64,000 nucleotides of DNA from Thermoplasmata archaeon (GTDB lineage Archaea > Thermoplasmatota > Thermoplasmata > Lutacidiplasmatales > UBA184), in assembly GCA_030038095.1 (NCBI GenBank), contig JASHPK010000033.1, forward strand, positions 1 to 64,000, written 5' to 3'. The notes under the pieces are model-generated. The model was not told where the DNA came from and searched no databases. It saw only the letters and a program-made list of their open reading frames with translations. Made by a program: the position numbers and the translations under genes. The first letter of the stretch is position 1, and every line of letters starts with the position of its first letter. Below, in pieces: positions 1 to 9,372 of this stretch.

Positions 1-1082
1 GCCTCCCCGTCGCGGCTCCGTATCTGGAACTCCGCACGCTCCTCGGTGAGGCGGGGGGTCGGCGCGGAGAAGACATCGTCGAGGAAGCTCGACGGGTCGG
101 GCGGAGGCGTCTTTTCGGCGGCCTCGAGGATCCGAGCGAACTCGGCCCGCGCGGCCGCCCAGAGCTCCTGGTCCCGCGCTTCGTCCCATGCCCCCGACGC
201 GACCAACGATTCCTTCAGTCGGTGCACCGGGTCTCGCTGCTTCGCCGCCGCCACTTCGGTGTCGGATCGGTACCGGTGCGGGTCATCCGACGTCGAGTGC
301 GGTCCGAAGCGGTAGACCGACGCCTCGATCAGCGTGGGTCCGTCACCGGCCACCGCACGGCGGCGGGCGGACTCGACGGACCGATACACGGCGTCGAGGT
401 CGTTCCCGTCGACGAGCACGCCGGGGATCCCGTAGGCGTCGGCCTTCTCCGCGAGGGTCCGGCTTCGCGTCTGCCGTTCCCGCGGCAGGGAGATCGCCCA
501 CTGGTTGTTCTGGCAGAAGAAGATTGTCGAGGCGCGGAACACCCCCGCGAAGTTCAGGCCCGCGTGGAAATCGTTCGAGCTCGTGGCCCCGTCGCCGAAG
601 AATGCCATCGTCACGATCCCGTCACCGCGTCGACGGGCGGCCATCGCCGCACCGACCGCCTGAGTGATCTGCGTGCCGATCGGGCTCGAGGCGACCACGA
701 TGTTCTGAGCTCGGTAGCCGTAGTGGTTCGGCATCTGGCGACCCTTGAGGATGTCGTTGGCGTTCCCGAGGAACTGGTCGAGGAGAGAGCGGAGCGAGAC
801 CCCCCGAGCGAGGGCGACCCCGAGCTCGCGATAGGCGGGGAAGACCCAATCCTCGGGAGCAAGCGCCATCGCGGCGCCGACCTGGGCCGCCTCCTGCCCC
901 TGCATCGGGACATAGAAGCCGATCCGGCCCTGACGCTGCAGCATCAGGCAGCGCTCATCGATCACTCGGGCGAGGACCATGATCCGGTAGGCGGCGAGCC
1001 GCTGCTCCGGCGTGAGCGCTGCCGTGACGGCGGGAGGAGGGACCTCTGCGGGGGCGGCCTGCGAGTCGGCGACCACGGTCAC
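1..1082 (-). CDS. 2-oxoacid (pyruvate/branched-chain) dehydrogenase E1 component alpha subunit, partial (3' end outside window)
   Basis: Manual minus-strand translation from GTG at 1082: VTVVADSQ...LTPEQRLAAYRIMVLARVIDERCLMLQRQGRIGFYVPMQGQEAAQVGAAMAL...FFGDGATSSNDFHAGLNFAGVF...FFCQNNQWAIS; ThDP motif GDGATSSND...NNQWAIS. Open to the window edge, so absent from the ORF track. Confidence 0.9.
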   Translation of the reverse strand, partial: MTVVADSQAAPAEVPPPAVTAALTPEQRLAAYRIMVLARVIDERCLMLQRQGRIGFYVPMQGQEAAQVGAAMALAPEDWVFPAYRELGVALARGVSLRSLLDQFLGNANDILKGRQMPNHYGYRAQNIVVASSPIGTQITQAVGAAMAARRRGDGIVTMAFFGDGATSSNDFHAGLNFAGVFRASTIFFCQNNQWAISLPRERQTRSRTLAEKADAYGIPGVLVDGNDLDAVYRSVESARRRAVAGDGPTLIEASVYRFGPHSTSDDPHRYRSDTEVAAAKQRDPVHRLKESLVASGAWDEARDQELWAAARAEFARILEAAEKTPPPDPSSFLDDVFSAPTPRLTEERAEFQIRSRDGE

Positions 1083-1249
1083 TCGGGGCCGCACCTCCCG
1101 CCTCCGATATAAGTTTGCATCGGGCGACCCCCGCGCCTTCGCGAGCTCCGGACGAAACGCCCCTCGCGGAGCCGTTGCGCCGACTTCCGAGAAGATGGAA
1201 CGTATATCAGGGGGTCCCGTCTCAGCGCCCGCTACGTTCGGACCTCACC

Positions 1250-2236
1250 ATGGCGACGGAGAGATACGCAGTCGAGACCCGTGGGATCACCCGGGTCTTC
1301 GAGAGTCGGAAGGGGTTCCTCTTCCGAGAGAAGACTCGTACTGAGGCGCTGAAGGGCGTCGATCTCGCCGTCGAGTCCGGATCGATCTTCGGTCTGCTCG
1401 GCCCCAACGGGGCCGGCAAGACGACGCTCACGAAGATCCTGTCGACCCTCCTCATCCCGACCGGAGGTCGGGCCGAAGTGCTCGGCCACGATGTGGTCGC
1501 CGAGGCCGAGTGGCTCCGCCCGCGGATCGGTCTCGTGCTCGGCGGCGAGCGCGGACTCTACAACCGCATCAACGCGAAGGACAATCTGCGCTACTTCGCG
1601 GACCTCTACGGGGTTCCGGTCGCGGAACGCGAGCGGCGGATCGACGAGGTGCTCGCGCGCGTCGACCTCTCCTGGGCGGCGGAACGCCGGGTCGAAGAGT
1701 ACTCCCGAGGAATGAAGCAGAAGCTGCACATCGCACGGGGAATCCTCCATCGCCCGCAGATCCTCTTCCTCGACGAGCCGACGATCGGGCTCGATCCGAA
1801 GAGCGCCCGGGAGACTCGAAAGCTGATCCGTTCGCTCGTCGGCGACGGAGTGTCGATCTTCCTCACGACGCACTATATGTTCGAGGCGGAGGAGCTCTGC
1901 CGCGACATCGCCGTGCTGACGAAAGGTCGGGTCGTGGCGCACGACTCGGTCCCGGGACTCCGGCACCTCGTCGGGGGCGACCGTACGCTCGAGGCGGAGT
2001 CGCACGGTTTCGACGACCGTGAGGTGGAGTCGCTCCGCCACCTCCCCGGCGTCTCCAAGGTCGTCAGCGAGGAGTACGGCCCCTGGCTCAGGCTCACCCT
2101 CCGGGTGCGAACCTCCGAGACCACGCCCGACGATGTACGCGGAGCGCTCCCGGGACACCCGGACCTCATGGTGCGCGAGCGCCAGACGTCGCTCGAGGAC
2201 GTCTACCTCGATCTGGTCGAGGAGGAGGCGGCCTAG
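1250..2236 (+). CDS. ABC-2 type transporter ATP-binding protein (DrrA/NatA-like)
   Basis: Walker A GPNGAGKTT, YSRGMKQKLHIA signature, LFLDEPTIGLD; internal ATG at 1250 preferred over ORF-track start 1115. Confidence 0.92.
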   Translation: MATERYAVETRGITRVFESRKGFLFREKTRTEALKGVDLAVESGSIFGLLGPNGAGKTTLTKILSTLLIPTGGRAEVLGHDVVAEAEWLRPRIGLVLGGERGLYNRINAKDNLRYFADLYGVPVAERERRIDEVLARVDLSWAAERRVEEYSRGMKQKLHIARGILHRPQILFLDEPTIGLDPKSARETRKLIRSLVGDGVSIFLTTHYMFEAEELCRDIAVLTKGRVVAHDSVPGLRHLVGGDRTLEAESHGFDDREVESLRHLPGVSKVVSEEYGPWLRLTLRVRTSETTPDDVRGALPGHPDLMVRERQTSLEDVYLDLVEEEAA

Positions 2237-3043
2237 ATGGCGCTCCCCACGACCCACGTCTCCCGCGCCCGCTCGACGTCGGCGTCGTTCCGTCTGTCCA
2301 TCCTGCAGTTCCTCGCGGACCCTCAATGGCTCATCCCGTCGATGATCGCCCCGATCATCTTCGGCCTCGTCTCGTTCGAGCTCTTCCGAAGCGCCGGCCC
2401 GTACTACCTCACGTACGCGATTCTCGGGGCGGGCATGATGAGCATGTGGGGCCAGACGCTCTACGGGAGCGGGTGGGCGACCGGCCAGGACCGTACCTGG
2501 GGGACCCTGGAACCCACGATCCAGTCCCCGACGCCGTACCTCTACGTCGTCCTGGGCCGGGTCCTCTGGAACGTGGTCTCCGGGCTCATCGGCGGGGGGA
2601 TCGTCTACCTCGTGGTTGTGGCTGTGGCCGGCGGGCCTCCCTCGCTCCCGAACCCCGTCGGCTTCGTGCTGCTGTTCCTCTTCGTGATGGTCTCGCTCGC
2701 GGCGGTCGGGGTGGTCTTCGCCGCGTTCTACGTCTACACCCGCTACGCCGGCTTCATCCAGAACATCGGGGAGTTCGCGTTCTACGTGGGGACAGGGTGC
2801 ATGTTCCCCGTGGTCCTGCTCCCGTTCTGGGCGGGGCCCATCGCGCTGATCTTCCCGCCGACGTGGGCGCTCGATGCGCTCCGGTACAACTCGATCCCCG
2901 GCTACACCGGGTTCTCCTGGGGCTACTCCTGGGACCTGGTCGGAGCGGTCGCGACGACCGCGGCATACGCCGCCGTCGCCGGCTCGATCTTCCACCGGGT
3001 CGAGCGCCACGTCCTCGAAGAGGGGAGCCTCGACGAGTACTGA
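2237..3043 (+). CDS. ABC-2 type transporter permease
   Basis: Multi-TM protein directly downstream of the ATPase. Confidence 0.85.
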   Translation: MALPTTHVSRARSTSASFRLSILQFLADPQWLIPSMIAPIIFGLVSFELFRSAGPYYLTYAILGAGMMSMWGQTLYGSGWATGQDRTWGTLEPTIQSPTPYLYVVLGRVLWNVVSGLIGGGIVYLVVVAVAGGPPSLPNPVGFVLLFLFVMVSLAAVGVVFAAFYVYTRYAGFIQNIGEFAFYVGTGCMFPVVLLPFWAGPIALIFPPTWALDALRYNSIPGYTGFSWGYSWDLVGAVATTAAYAAVAGSIFHRVERHVLEEGSLDEY

Positions 3044-3061
3044 GGAGCTCTCGGAGGACCG

Positions 3062-3889
3062 ATGGCCAGCGTGAGTCGAACCTCGGAGGGGAATCACCCG
3101 TCGTTCTGGGGCACCTTCTGGACCAACGCGGTCTTCGCGCCCCGGACCACGCTCGGGTTCATGCGCGTCGACTTCGTCCTCGGTACGGTCTTCGTCATCC
3201 CGATGACCCAGATGGTGTTCTTCGCCTTCGTCGTGCGGCTGGGCGGCGGCGGGGCCTCGGAGATCGCGTACACGGCGATTGGCAACGCCGTCGCGACCGT
3301 CACCTACTCGAGCGTCTTCTCCGTCTGCCAGACGACCGACCAGGAGAAGAACCAGGCGACCCTCGAGCACCTCCTCGTTTCTCCCGCGAACCGGCTCGCC
3401 CTCTACATGGGCCGGGGGCTGATCCCGATCCTGATCTCGTTCTGCACGGTGGCAGTGGGCCTCACCTACGCGGCCCTGTTCTTCGGGGTCACGATCGTGC
3501 CGGGCACCATCCCGACCATCGCCGTTTCCATCATCCTCACCGCGTTCGCCATGGTGGGCTTCGGTCTCCTACTGGGAGGCGTCGCGCTCTACCTCCGAAC
3601 GTCGATCATCCTCGGCAACATCTTCCTGTTCGTCGGGCTCCTGCTCTCGGGGGTCAACTTCCCGCTCTCCTCGCTGCCCCTCGCGTTCCAGTACGCCGGA
3701 GACGCGCTCCCGTTGACCTGGGGAATCGCGGCCATCCGCGCGTCGATCGCCGGGGATCCGATCGGGACGGTGAGCATCCTCTGGTTCGCCGTCGTCCTCT
3801 CCGCCCTCGCCTCGTACGGAGCGGCAATCGGACTCTGGCGAGTGTTCGAGCGACGCGCGCTCGTGACGGGCAGCATCGCGAGGTTCTGA
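3062..3889 (+). CDS. ABC-2 type transporter permease (second subunit)
   Basis: Multi-TM, QEKNQATLEHLLVSPANR motif typical of ABC-2 permeases; same operon. Confidence 0.85.
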   Translation: MASVSRTSEGNHPSFWGTFWTNAVFAPRTTLGFMRVDFVLGTVFVIPMTQMVFFAFVVRLGGGGASEIAYTAIGNAVATVTYSSVFSVCQTTDQEKNQATLEHLLVSPANRLALYMGRGLIPILISFCTVAVGLTYAALFFGVTIVPGTIPTIAVSIILTAFAMVGFGLLLGGVALYLRTSIILGNIFLFVGLLLSGVNFPLSSLPLAFQYAGDALPLTWGIAAIRASIAGDPIGTVSILWFAVVLSALASYGAAIGLWRVFERRALVTGSIARF

Positions 3890-3974
3890 TCCGACCGATT
3901 GCGGGTCGCGAAACACGCGCCGATTCGACCCGGGAACGGTGGGTTTATCCCCACCACTTCGCGAGTCCTCTACT

Positions 3975-4334
3975 GTGCCCGAGGAACCCCCCTCCGATCC
4001 GGAGCTCTGTGAGCGCATCGCAAGGACGCTCGAACGTGACCCGGATCGGCCGTGGTGCGTTCATGGCCTGTACGAGGCGCTCGTCGCTTCCGGAACCGAT
4101 CCCCGACGCGATGAGCTCCTGATCGAGACCGAACGCGCCGCGGAGGCCCTGGTCACGAAAGGCCGGGCTCGCCGTGAGTTCATCTCCGCGATCGGCATCG
4201 GCGTCCATTGCGAGGACTCCGTGTACTGGACTCCTCACGCCGGGAAGACGAACCTCGCGGAGTTCGGACCGGAGTACGAGTCGCCCGCGATCCTCTACCG
4301 GCTAGCGTCCCACATTCGGTGCCACGGCCTCTAG
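3975..4334 (+). CDS. small hypothetical protein
   Basis: GTG start at 3975 (VPEEPPSDPELCERIARTLERDPDRPW...) downstream of TATA-like gtttatcc; no family recognised. Confidence 0.6.
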   Translation: MPEEPPSDPELCERIARTLERDPDRPWCVHGLYEALVASGTDPRRDELLIETERAAEALVTKGRARREFISAIGIGVHCEDSVYWTPHAGKTNLAEFGPEYESPAILYRLASHIRCHGL

Positions 4335-4365
4335 TGCCGAAGGCTGGCCTGGCGCGAACGCAGAT

Positions 4366-5550
4366 TCAACCGTCGACGACGGCGGCGGCCGCGTTGAACG
4401 CATCAGAATAGGCCACGTGATATTGAGCGTAGGCGGGATAAATCGGGTCGAACGCGGTCAGCCAGTCATTGAGATGGAGTTCGAAGATCTGCGCGTGGAT
4501 TCCCACCGCCCAAGGTAACATCACCGTGAGCGACCCCGTCGGACCCGACCCGTTGGGTTGACTCGGCGTAAGAGTCTGGAACTCGAGGGGGACCTGACCG
4601 GAGTACTCTTCGAAGAACCGGCAACTTCCGACCCCACAGGTGGGACTGCCGCTTGCGCTATAGTTCACCTGCCCCGCCGTGAGTCCCTCACTTCCAATCC
4701 CGATGTCGAGGGACGCAGCGGTGGCAGCGACGGCCCGGGACACATTGTCTGAGATGCCCGGAAAGATCTCGTTGAGCGACACCATTAGCTGGATCTGGGA
4801 TCCGAGGGAGTGCTCGAACCCCAGCATCGACACCAGGTACGATGTCCAGTTCGAAGGGGTGAAACCGGTGGCATTCAGCACTTGGTCGCACTCCGAGTTG
4901 TTCTGCAGTCCGTACAGGGGGAACGTCTCTCCCCCGACTCCCAGCCCGAATCGCATGTAGCCAATGGCTGGGTCCCCCTGGAAGTGGCCGACGACCGCGC
5001 GGATGTAGCTCTCGTAGAGACTGACATACGTCGGTTCCCAGAACAACGGGGTGACCGAGGACGATCCGCATCGAATCGTTTGGACCTGCGAGAGCACATA
5101 GGGCGGGATGAACGATTGATTCGGCCCGTAACCCACCGTCTGGAAGATGAGGTTGACTTTCTTCCCGGCCCCCTGCCAAGGAGCGATATCCTGCGCGAGG
5201 AGACTCCAGTTGTACCTCGGTGTGGCGTTGGGTCCGGCGTCGATCGAGTTCCAAGGAATCGAGAAGTCGGCGCCGCAGACTGCGGGGTTGTTCAGGAGAT
5301 AATCGATCACATCGGCGTAGTACGGCTGACCCGAGCTGACGGGGGGGTCGAGCACGAACATCCCGTGCGGAGCGTTCGGATCGGCGACCCTGGGGTTCGA
5401 CGAGCTGCACTGTATAGCGGCAGGATTCGTGCCTGGAAGGTGGCTGGTAACGCCCCATGTCGACACGAGTGCAATCCCGATGGCGATGCCGAACGCAACC
5501 CCAACCGTGGTCGGCTGACGGGGCTGGCTCTTCCGCTCGACCATCGGCAA
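4366..5550 (-). CDS. secreted/membrane-anchored glycoside-hydrolase-like (TIM-barrel) protein
   Basis: N-terminal hydrophobic segment, then a GH-like architecture (DVIDYLLNNPAVCGADFSIPWNSID...VGHFQGDPAIGYMRFGLGVGGETFPLYG...MVSLNEIF). Family not resolved. Confidence 0.6.
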   Translation of the reverse strand: MPMVERKSQPRQPTTVGVAFGIAIGIALVSTWGVTSHLPGTNPAAIQCSSSNPRVADPNAPHGMFVLDPPVSSGQPYYADVIDYLLNNPAVCGADFSIPWNSIDAGPNATPRYNWSLLAQDIAPWQGAGKKVNLIFQTVGYGPNQSFIPPYVLSQVQTIRCGSSSVTPLFWEPTYVSLYESYIRAVVGHFQGDPAIGYMRFGLGVGGETFPLYGLQNNSECDQVLNATGFTPSNWTSYLVSMLGFEHSLGSQIQLMVSLNEIFPGISDNVSRAVAATAASLDIGIGSEGLTAGQVNYSASGSPTCGVGSCRFFEEYSGQVPLEFQTLTPSQPNGSGPTGSLTVMLPWAVGIHAQIFELHLNDWLTAFDPIYPAYAQYHVAYSDAFNAAAAVVDG

Positions 5551-5839
5551 TTCGTCAGAATAGAGTCCGCGGTGCGACTCGTAAAGCCTTCGTTGGAGCT
5601 GAACTCATTCTCAGAAGTTTGGTTCAGATTGCGAACCGAGCTCGTCACGAGTTTTCGCCGTCTCCTGATGCGTCAGGACCTGACCAAGCGGGACACGGCG
5701 GCGCGTCCTGTGTCTTGACGGTTTCGCGATAGGCAAGTCCGGACCGGAGGTCAGAATTTGGGTCTTGTCCCGTCTAAGCGACCTCGGTCCAGATTTCCAA
5801 ACTCTTTCTTCGCCGAAGCCAGGTTTCACGGATTCGTAG

Positions 5840-5914
5840 TGGGCCCAGCCGGATTTGAACCGGCGACCTCCCGGTTATCAGCCGGGTGCTCCAGCCAAAC
5901 TAAGCTATGGGCCC
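5840..5914 (-). tRNA. tRNA-Ile (anticodon GAT)
   Basis: Minus strand GGGCCCATAGCTTAGTTTGGCTGGAGCACCCGGCTGATAACCGGGAGGTCGCCGGTTCAAATCCGGCTGGGCCCA: 7-bp acceptor stem, CCCGG-CTGATAA-CCGGG anticodon arm, GCCGG-TTCAAAT-CCGGC T-arm; CCA not encoded. Confidence 0.96.
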
Positions 5915-6339
5915 TCTGGGCGCGGGAGCGTGGCTCCGTCTTAGAGATTTCGCAACGGTCTCCCCATTTCGGGCCTCTGGACCGGTCCGCCGGAGGACTC
6001 GATAGGCGGGTGGCGTAGCCATGCCGAGTTCGCGACGTCACCATAGACGATGGCGGTGCGGACTGGAAGATTGCCCCTTCGGCTCGAGCGCGTCGGGTTG
6101 AGCCCAATTGTGGACAAAACCGGCTGGGTCACTGCCGAAGACTCGTCGCCGGAAGTGCGAAGCGTCGGAGTCGCTCGATCCCTCAGGGGTCGTCTAGCCG
6201 AGGGTAAGTAGCATCGTGGAGCCCGACCGCGAAGATGGATGTTAGGAACCGGGACTCGTCGGCTCGGAACACCGACCTTGAAAGAGATCCTCTCGGATCC
6301 GTGAGGTCCGGCGAATCTGGTTCGGAACCCCCGAGCGGC

Positions 6340-6651
6340 TCAGAAGATCGGCGTGGTGGTCTCGATCTCCTTCTGATACTCCTCGACGGACTCAGTCTGC
6401 CGAATGGTCACCGTGTTGGTCTGGACGACCCCGGACTCCGCCATGAGTCGCCGAACGACCTCGAAGCTCGGGGCACGGAAGACCCTGAAGGTCTTGTGTT
6501 CGGGAACCGGGATTCCGGAGCAGACCGTATCGATGCCCAGCTTCTTGACCAGCGCGCGGAAATCCGAAAGATGGGGGACCTGCTCCCGGACCTTGACGTT
6601 GGAACGCGGGCAGAGATCGGATGGGTGCTCGGCGACGACGACGAAGTCCAT
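6340..6651 (-). CDS. small conserved-looking protein, possible ferredoxin-like alpha/beta fold
   Basis: 103 aa MDFVVVAEHPSDLCPRSNVKVREQVPHL...; globular composition; the antisense ORF is low complexity. Confidence 0.6.
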   Translation of the reverse strand: MDFVVVAEHPSDLCPRSNVKVREQVPHLSDFRALVKKLGIDTVCSGIPVPEHKTFRVFRAPSFEVVRRLMAESGVVQTNTVTIRQTESVEEYQKEIETTTPIF

Positions 6652-6992
6652 GGCTGGCCCCTCGTGGCGGCCCTTACCGGGCGGACGTAGTTAGAGGCGG
6701 GTCGAAGGATGGAGGGCTCCGGCCGAATCGGGCGCGCACCGTCCAACCGGAATTAAGCGAAGTCTCGGGATGTACCGGCTCGATGGCTTCGATATTCTTC
6801 ACGGTCGGCCTCCCGCGCGGCACCGAGGGTGGATCGGCATGCGGGCGGCCGGGGCCGCCCTCTGCGTCGAGGGACATCGTGCGGGCCCGAAGGGGGATCG
6901 GCCGTATTCGCCCCCGAGCCTGAGGACCGCCCCCGACCGTTCCGCAAAATAGTTAACGGTCGGCTCGGGAACCCTCGTCGTCCGGTCGATCC

Positions 6993-8381
6993 ATGAGCCT
7001 TCCTTCCCTCTCGGAATCCGCCCTCTTTCTCCTCGTGGCGGGGGTGGCGCTCCTCGTCGCGGTGGCGGCGGATGCGATCGCGGCTCGGTACAAGGTTCCC
7101 GACGCGTTGTGGCTGATCGCTCTGGGAGTGATCGTGGGCCCGGTGCTCGGCCTCGTTTCGTCGGGCGCCGTGCTCCTGGTCGCTCCGGTGGTCGGAACGG
7201 CGGTGCTCGTGATCATTCTGTTCGATGCCGGGCTCGACATGGAGCGGGCCATCCTCCGGCCCCTGCTCGCATCGGCCGTCCTCTTCGCCGTCGTCACCTA
7301 CTTCGCGAGCATGCTCGTCGTGACGGCCCTCGCCTTGGCCTTCCTATTCCCCGGCGATCTCTCGCTCGCGCTGTTCTTCGGCGCGGCGCTCGGCGCGAGT
7401 TCGGGTGCGGTTGCCATCCCGATCGCGAATCGGATGGGGCTCCTGCCGTCGCTGAAAGGCTTCGTCCATCTCGACGCCGGCATCGAGGACGCCCTCGCGA
7501 TCGTCTTCGCGACGATCCTTCTCCTCGCGATCGCGCCGAACGGTAACCTCTCGGCCCTCGACTTCGCGCTGGCTCTCGCACTGCCCATACCGGTGGGGAT
7601 CTTGGCCGGGGTCGTCGGAGGGATCCTCTGGCTGCTGACGCTCGCGCGTTGGCAGGACCGACCTTACGCCGCCCTTGCGACCCTCGGCTACGTGCTCCTC
7701 GTCTACGGCGTAACGAAGGCCTTCCTCGGATCCGGCATCCTCGCCGCGCTCGTCGTCGGGATCGTGATCGCGAACGCGGCCTTCGTCCGGCGCTTCGTCC
7801 GGTGGATCCGCCCGGTGTCGGTCCATCCGTCAGTGCGGACCGTCCAGACCGAGGTCGCCTTCCTCTTTCGGGCCCTGTTCCTGCTCTTCCTCGGTACGTT
7901 CGTGGTGCTCGTGCGGCCGAGCCTGCTCACGATCTCGGTGATCGGGGCCCTGTCGATCGCCGTGCTCGTCCTCCGGTACGTCGTCGCGCGGGCTCTCGCG
8001 CGGGCCCATCGGCTCGAGCTGACCTGGACCCCCGCGTTGGGTGGCGTCGGGGGCCGAGGTCTCACCTCCGCCGTGCTCCTCGTGTTGCCGGTTTCCGTCC
8101 TGCCGGGCGCCGAGTCGCTGTTTCTCCCGGGCGTGCTCATGATCGTCGGCACGGATGTCGTGATGACGCTGTGGATCTGGTTCGTGACCCGGGAGGCGCG
8201 AGGGACCCCGGTCGCAAGCGTCCCGTCGCCGGACTCCGGCTTATCCGACGTTCAACCGCTGCTCGAGCGGCTCGCCCGGGAGGACCAGGGATCCCTGAGG
8301 GGACCCGGGGTCATCGAACCACCCGGGGCCCAGCCTGAGGATTCGAACGACCGCCCCGCGTGGCCTCGAAGTCCCCGTTAG
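6993..8381 (+). CDS. Na+/H+ antiporter (CPA1/NhaP-like)
   Basis: 462 aa polytopic protein; RYKVPDALWLIALGVIVGPVLG, FFGAALGASSGAVAIPI, GGVGGRGLTSAVLLVLP. Confidence 0.82.
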   Translation: MSLPSLSESALFLLVAGVALLVAVAADAIAARYKVPDALWLIALGVIVGPVLGLVSSGAVLLVAPVVGTAVLVIILFDAGLDMERAILRPLLASAVLFAVVTYFASMLVVTALALAFLFPGDLSLALFFGAALGASSGAVAIPIANRMGLLPSLKGFVHLDAGIEDALAIVFATILLLAIAPNGNLSALDFALALALPIPVGILAGVVGGILWLLTLARWQDRPYAALATLGYVLLVYGVTKAFLGSGILAALVVGIVIANAAFVRRFVRWIRPVSVHPSVRTVQTEVAFLFRALFLLFLGTFVVLVRPSLLTISVIGALSIAVLVLRYVVARALARAHRLELTWTPALGGVGGRGLTSAVLLVLPVSVLPGAESLFLPGVLMIVGTDVVMTLWIWFVTREARGTPVASVPSPDSGLSDVQPLLERLAREDQGSLRGPGVIEPPGAQPEDSNDRPAWPRSPR

Positions 8382-8495
8382 CGGTGTGGCCAGCGCCTCG
8401 AGATCTCCTCGCGGCCCTCGCGTTCGTCGGAGAATCGCCCCCGGCGGTCGGCGGAGGGCTGAGACGTTTTGTAATCCGCCCTGGTAGAGAACCGA

Positions 8496-9104
8496 ATGGC
8501 CGCCGGAATCTCTTCCTCCACCGAGACCGAGGTCATCCTCCTCGCGCTGATCGTCTTCATCCTCGTTCGACGGACCGTCCTCATGGTCCAGGGGACCCGC
8601 TTCGCGCCGATGCGCCTCTTCGCGTTCGCCGGGGTCTACGTCCTCCTGTTCATTGCGCTCGCCTTCGCGACCCTGTACGCCGCGGTTGGGACCTGGCGAC
8701 TCGAGGGGTATCTCCTGGTCTTGCCGTACGCCGCCGTTCCGGTCGTCGGCGCCATCGCGGTCGCTCCCTACGTGCAGCGGATCGTCCACTTCGAGCTCCG
8801 GCCGGACGGCGCAGCGTACTACCAGCTGAGCTGGCACATCCCCGCGCTCTACCTCGCGCTCTTCGTCACCCGGTTCGTCGCGGAGATCGTGGTGTACGGC
8901 CCCTCCGCCGCGTTCGACGTTCCTCCGCCCGCCCCTCCGTCCACCGAGGCCCTCTACGTCCTGATCGGGGTAGACCTTCTCTTCGCGCTGAGCCTCGGAC
9001 TCCTCGTGGGCCGAGGACTGGGCGTCTACCGGGCGCACCGGGCCTGGGCCGAGACCGCGGGGAACTCGCCGAAACCTCCGAGCCCGCCGCTGGCGGGGGG
9101 CTGA
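8496..9104 (+). CDS. hypothetical multi-TM membrane protein
   Basis: 202 aa hydrophobic ORF; TATA-like ttttgtaat about 26 nt upstream of ATG. Confidence 0.65.
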   Translation: MAAGISSSTETEVILLALIVFILVRRTVLMVQGTRFAPMRLFAFAGVYVLLFIALAFATLYAAVGTWRLEGYLLVLPYAAVPVVGAIAVAPYVQRIVHFELRPDGAAYYQLSWHIPALYLALFVTRFVAEIVVYGPSAAFDVPPPAPPSTEALYVLIGVDLLFALSLGLLVGRGLGVYRAHRAWAETAGNSPKPPSPPLAGG

Positions 9105-9125
9105 CGGAGCTAGGGCGGCTTCCGG

Positions 9126-9292
9126 TCTCGGCCCCGGGCTCCGAGCTCGGATAGCCTCCCGGCACCGTGGAGAGACCGAGGAGACGGCTGGGTCGGAGGC
9201 TCTGACGCGCTGCCCGGTCTCTGTGCCGGCGGGAGTCTCGCGGAGTGCGCTGGGAGCCCCGGGCAGCATGCCGGGGAGCTCGGCGCCGAGAC
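9126..9292. ncRNA. candidate structured RNA (unassigned family)
   Basis: Nested inverted repeats: GTCTCGG 9126-9132/CCGAGAC 9286-9292; GGGCTCC 9137-9143/GGAGCCC 9253-9259; CCGGCAC(n5)AGAGACCG 9160-9179/CGGTCTCTGTGCCGG 9216-9230; no convincing ORF. Confidence 0.35.
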
Positions 9293-9372
9293 GCCAACGA
9301 CCCACGACAGGGTTAGATGCACGGGACGATGACCCGCCTTCGGGGTACCGGGCCGTGGGACACGTTGAATCG

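Noticed and set aside
1232-3370. 712-aa minus-strand ORF
   Set aside because: Low-complexity Arg/Glu/Asp-rich antisense of three clear ABC exporter genes; typical GC-rich shadow ORF.
6674-6952. Short ORFs on both strands in the 6.65-6.99 kb gap (e.g. MSLDAEGG..., MASIFFTVGL...)
   Set aside because: Cannot decide strand or frame; no promoter placement or family support.
8320-8400. Possible second tRNA on the minus strand (ggattcgaac T-loop-like)
   Set aside because: No acceptor or anticodon arms can be formed and the site is inside the antiporter coding frame.
9126-9292. Assigning the structured region to SRP RNA or RNase P RNA
   Set aside because: Core conserved motifs of either RNA were not found; the isolated resemblances (TAGATG, CCACGACAG) are in the wrong order.
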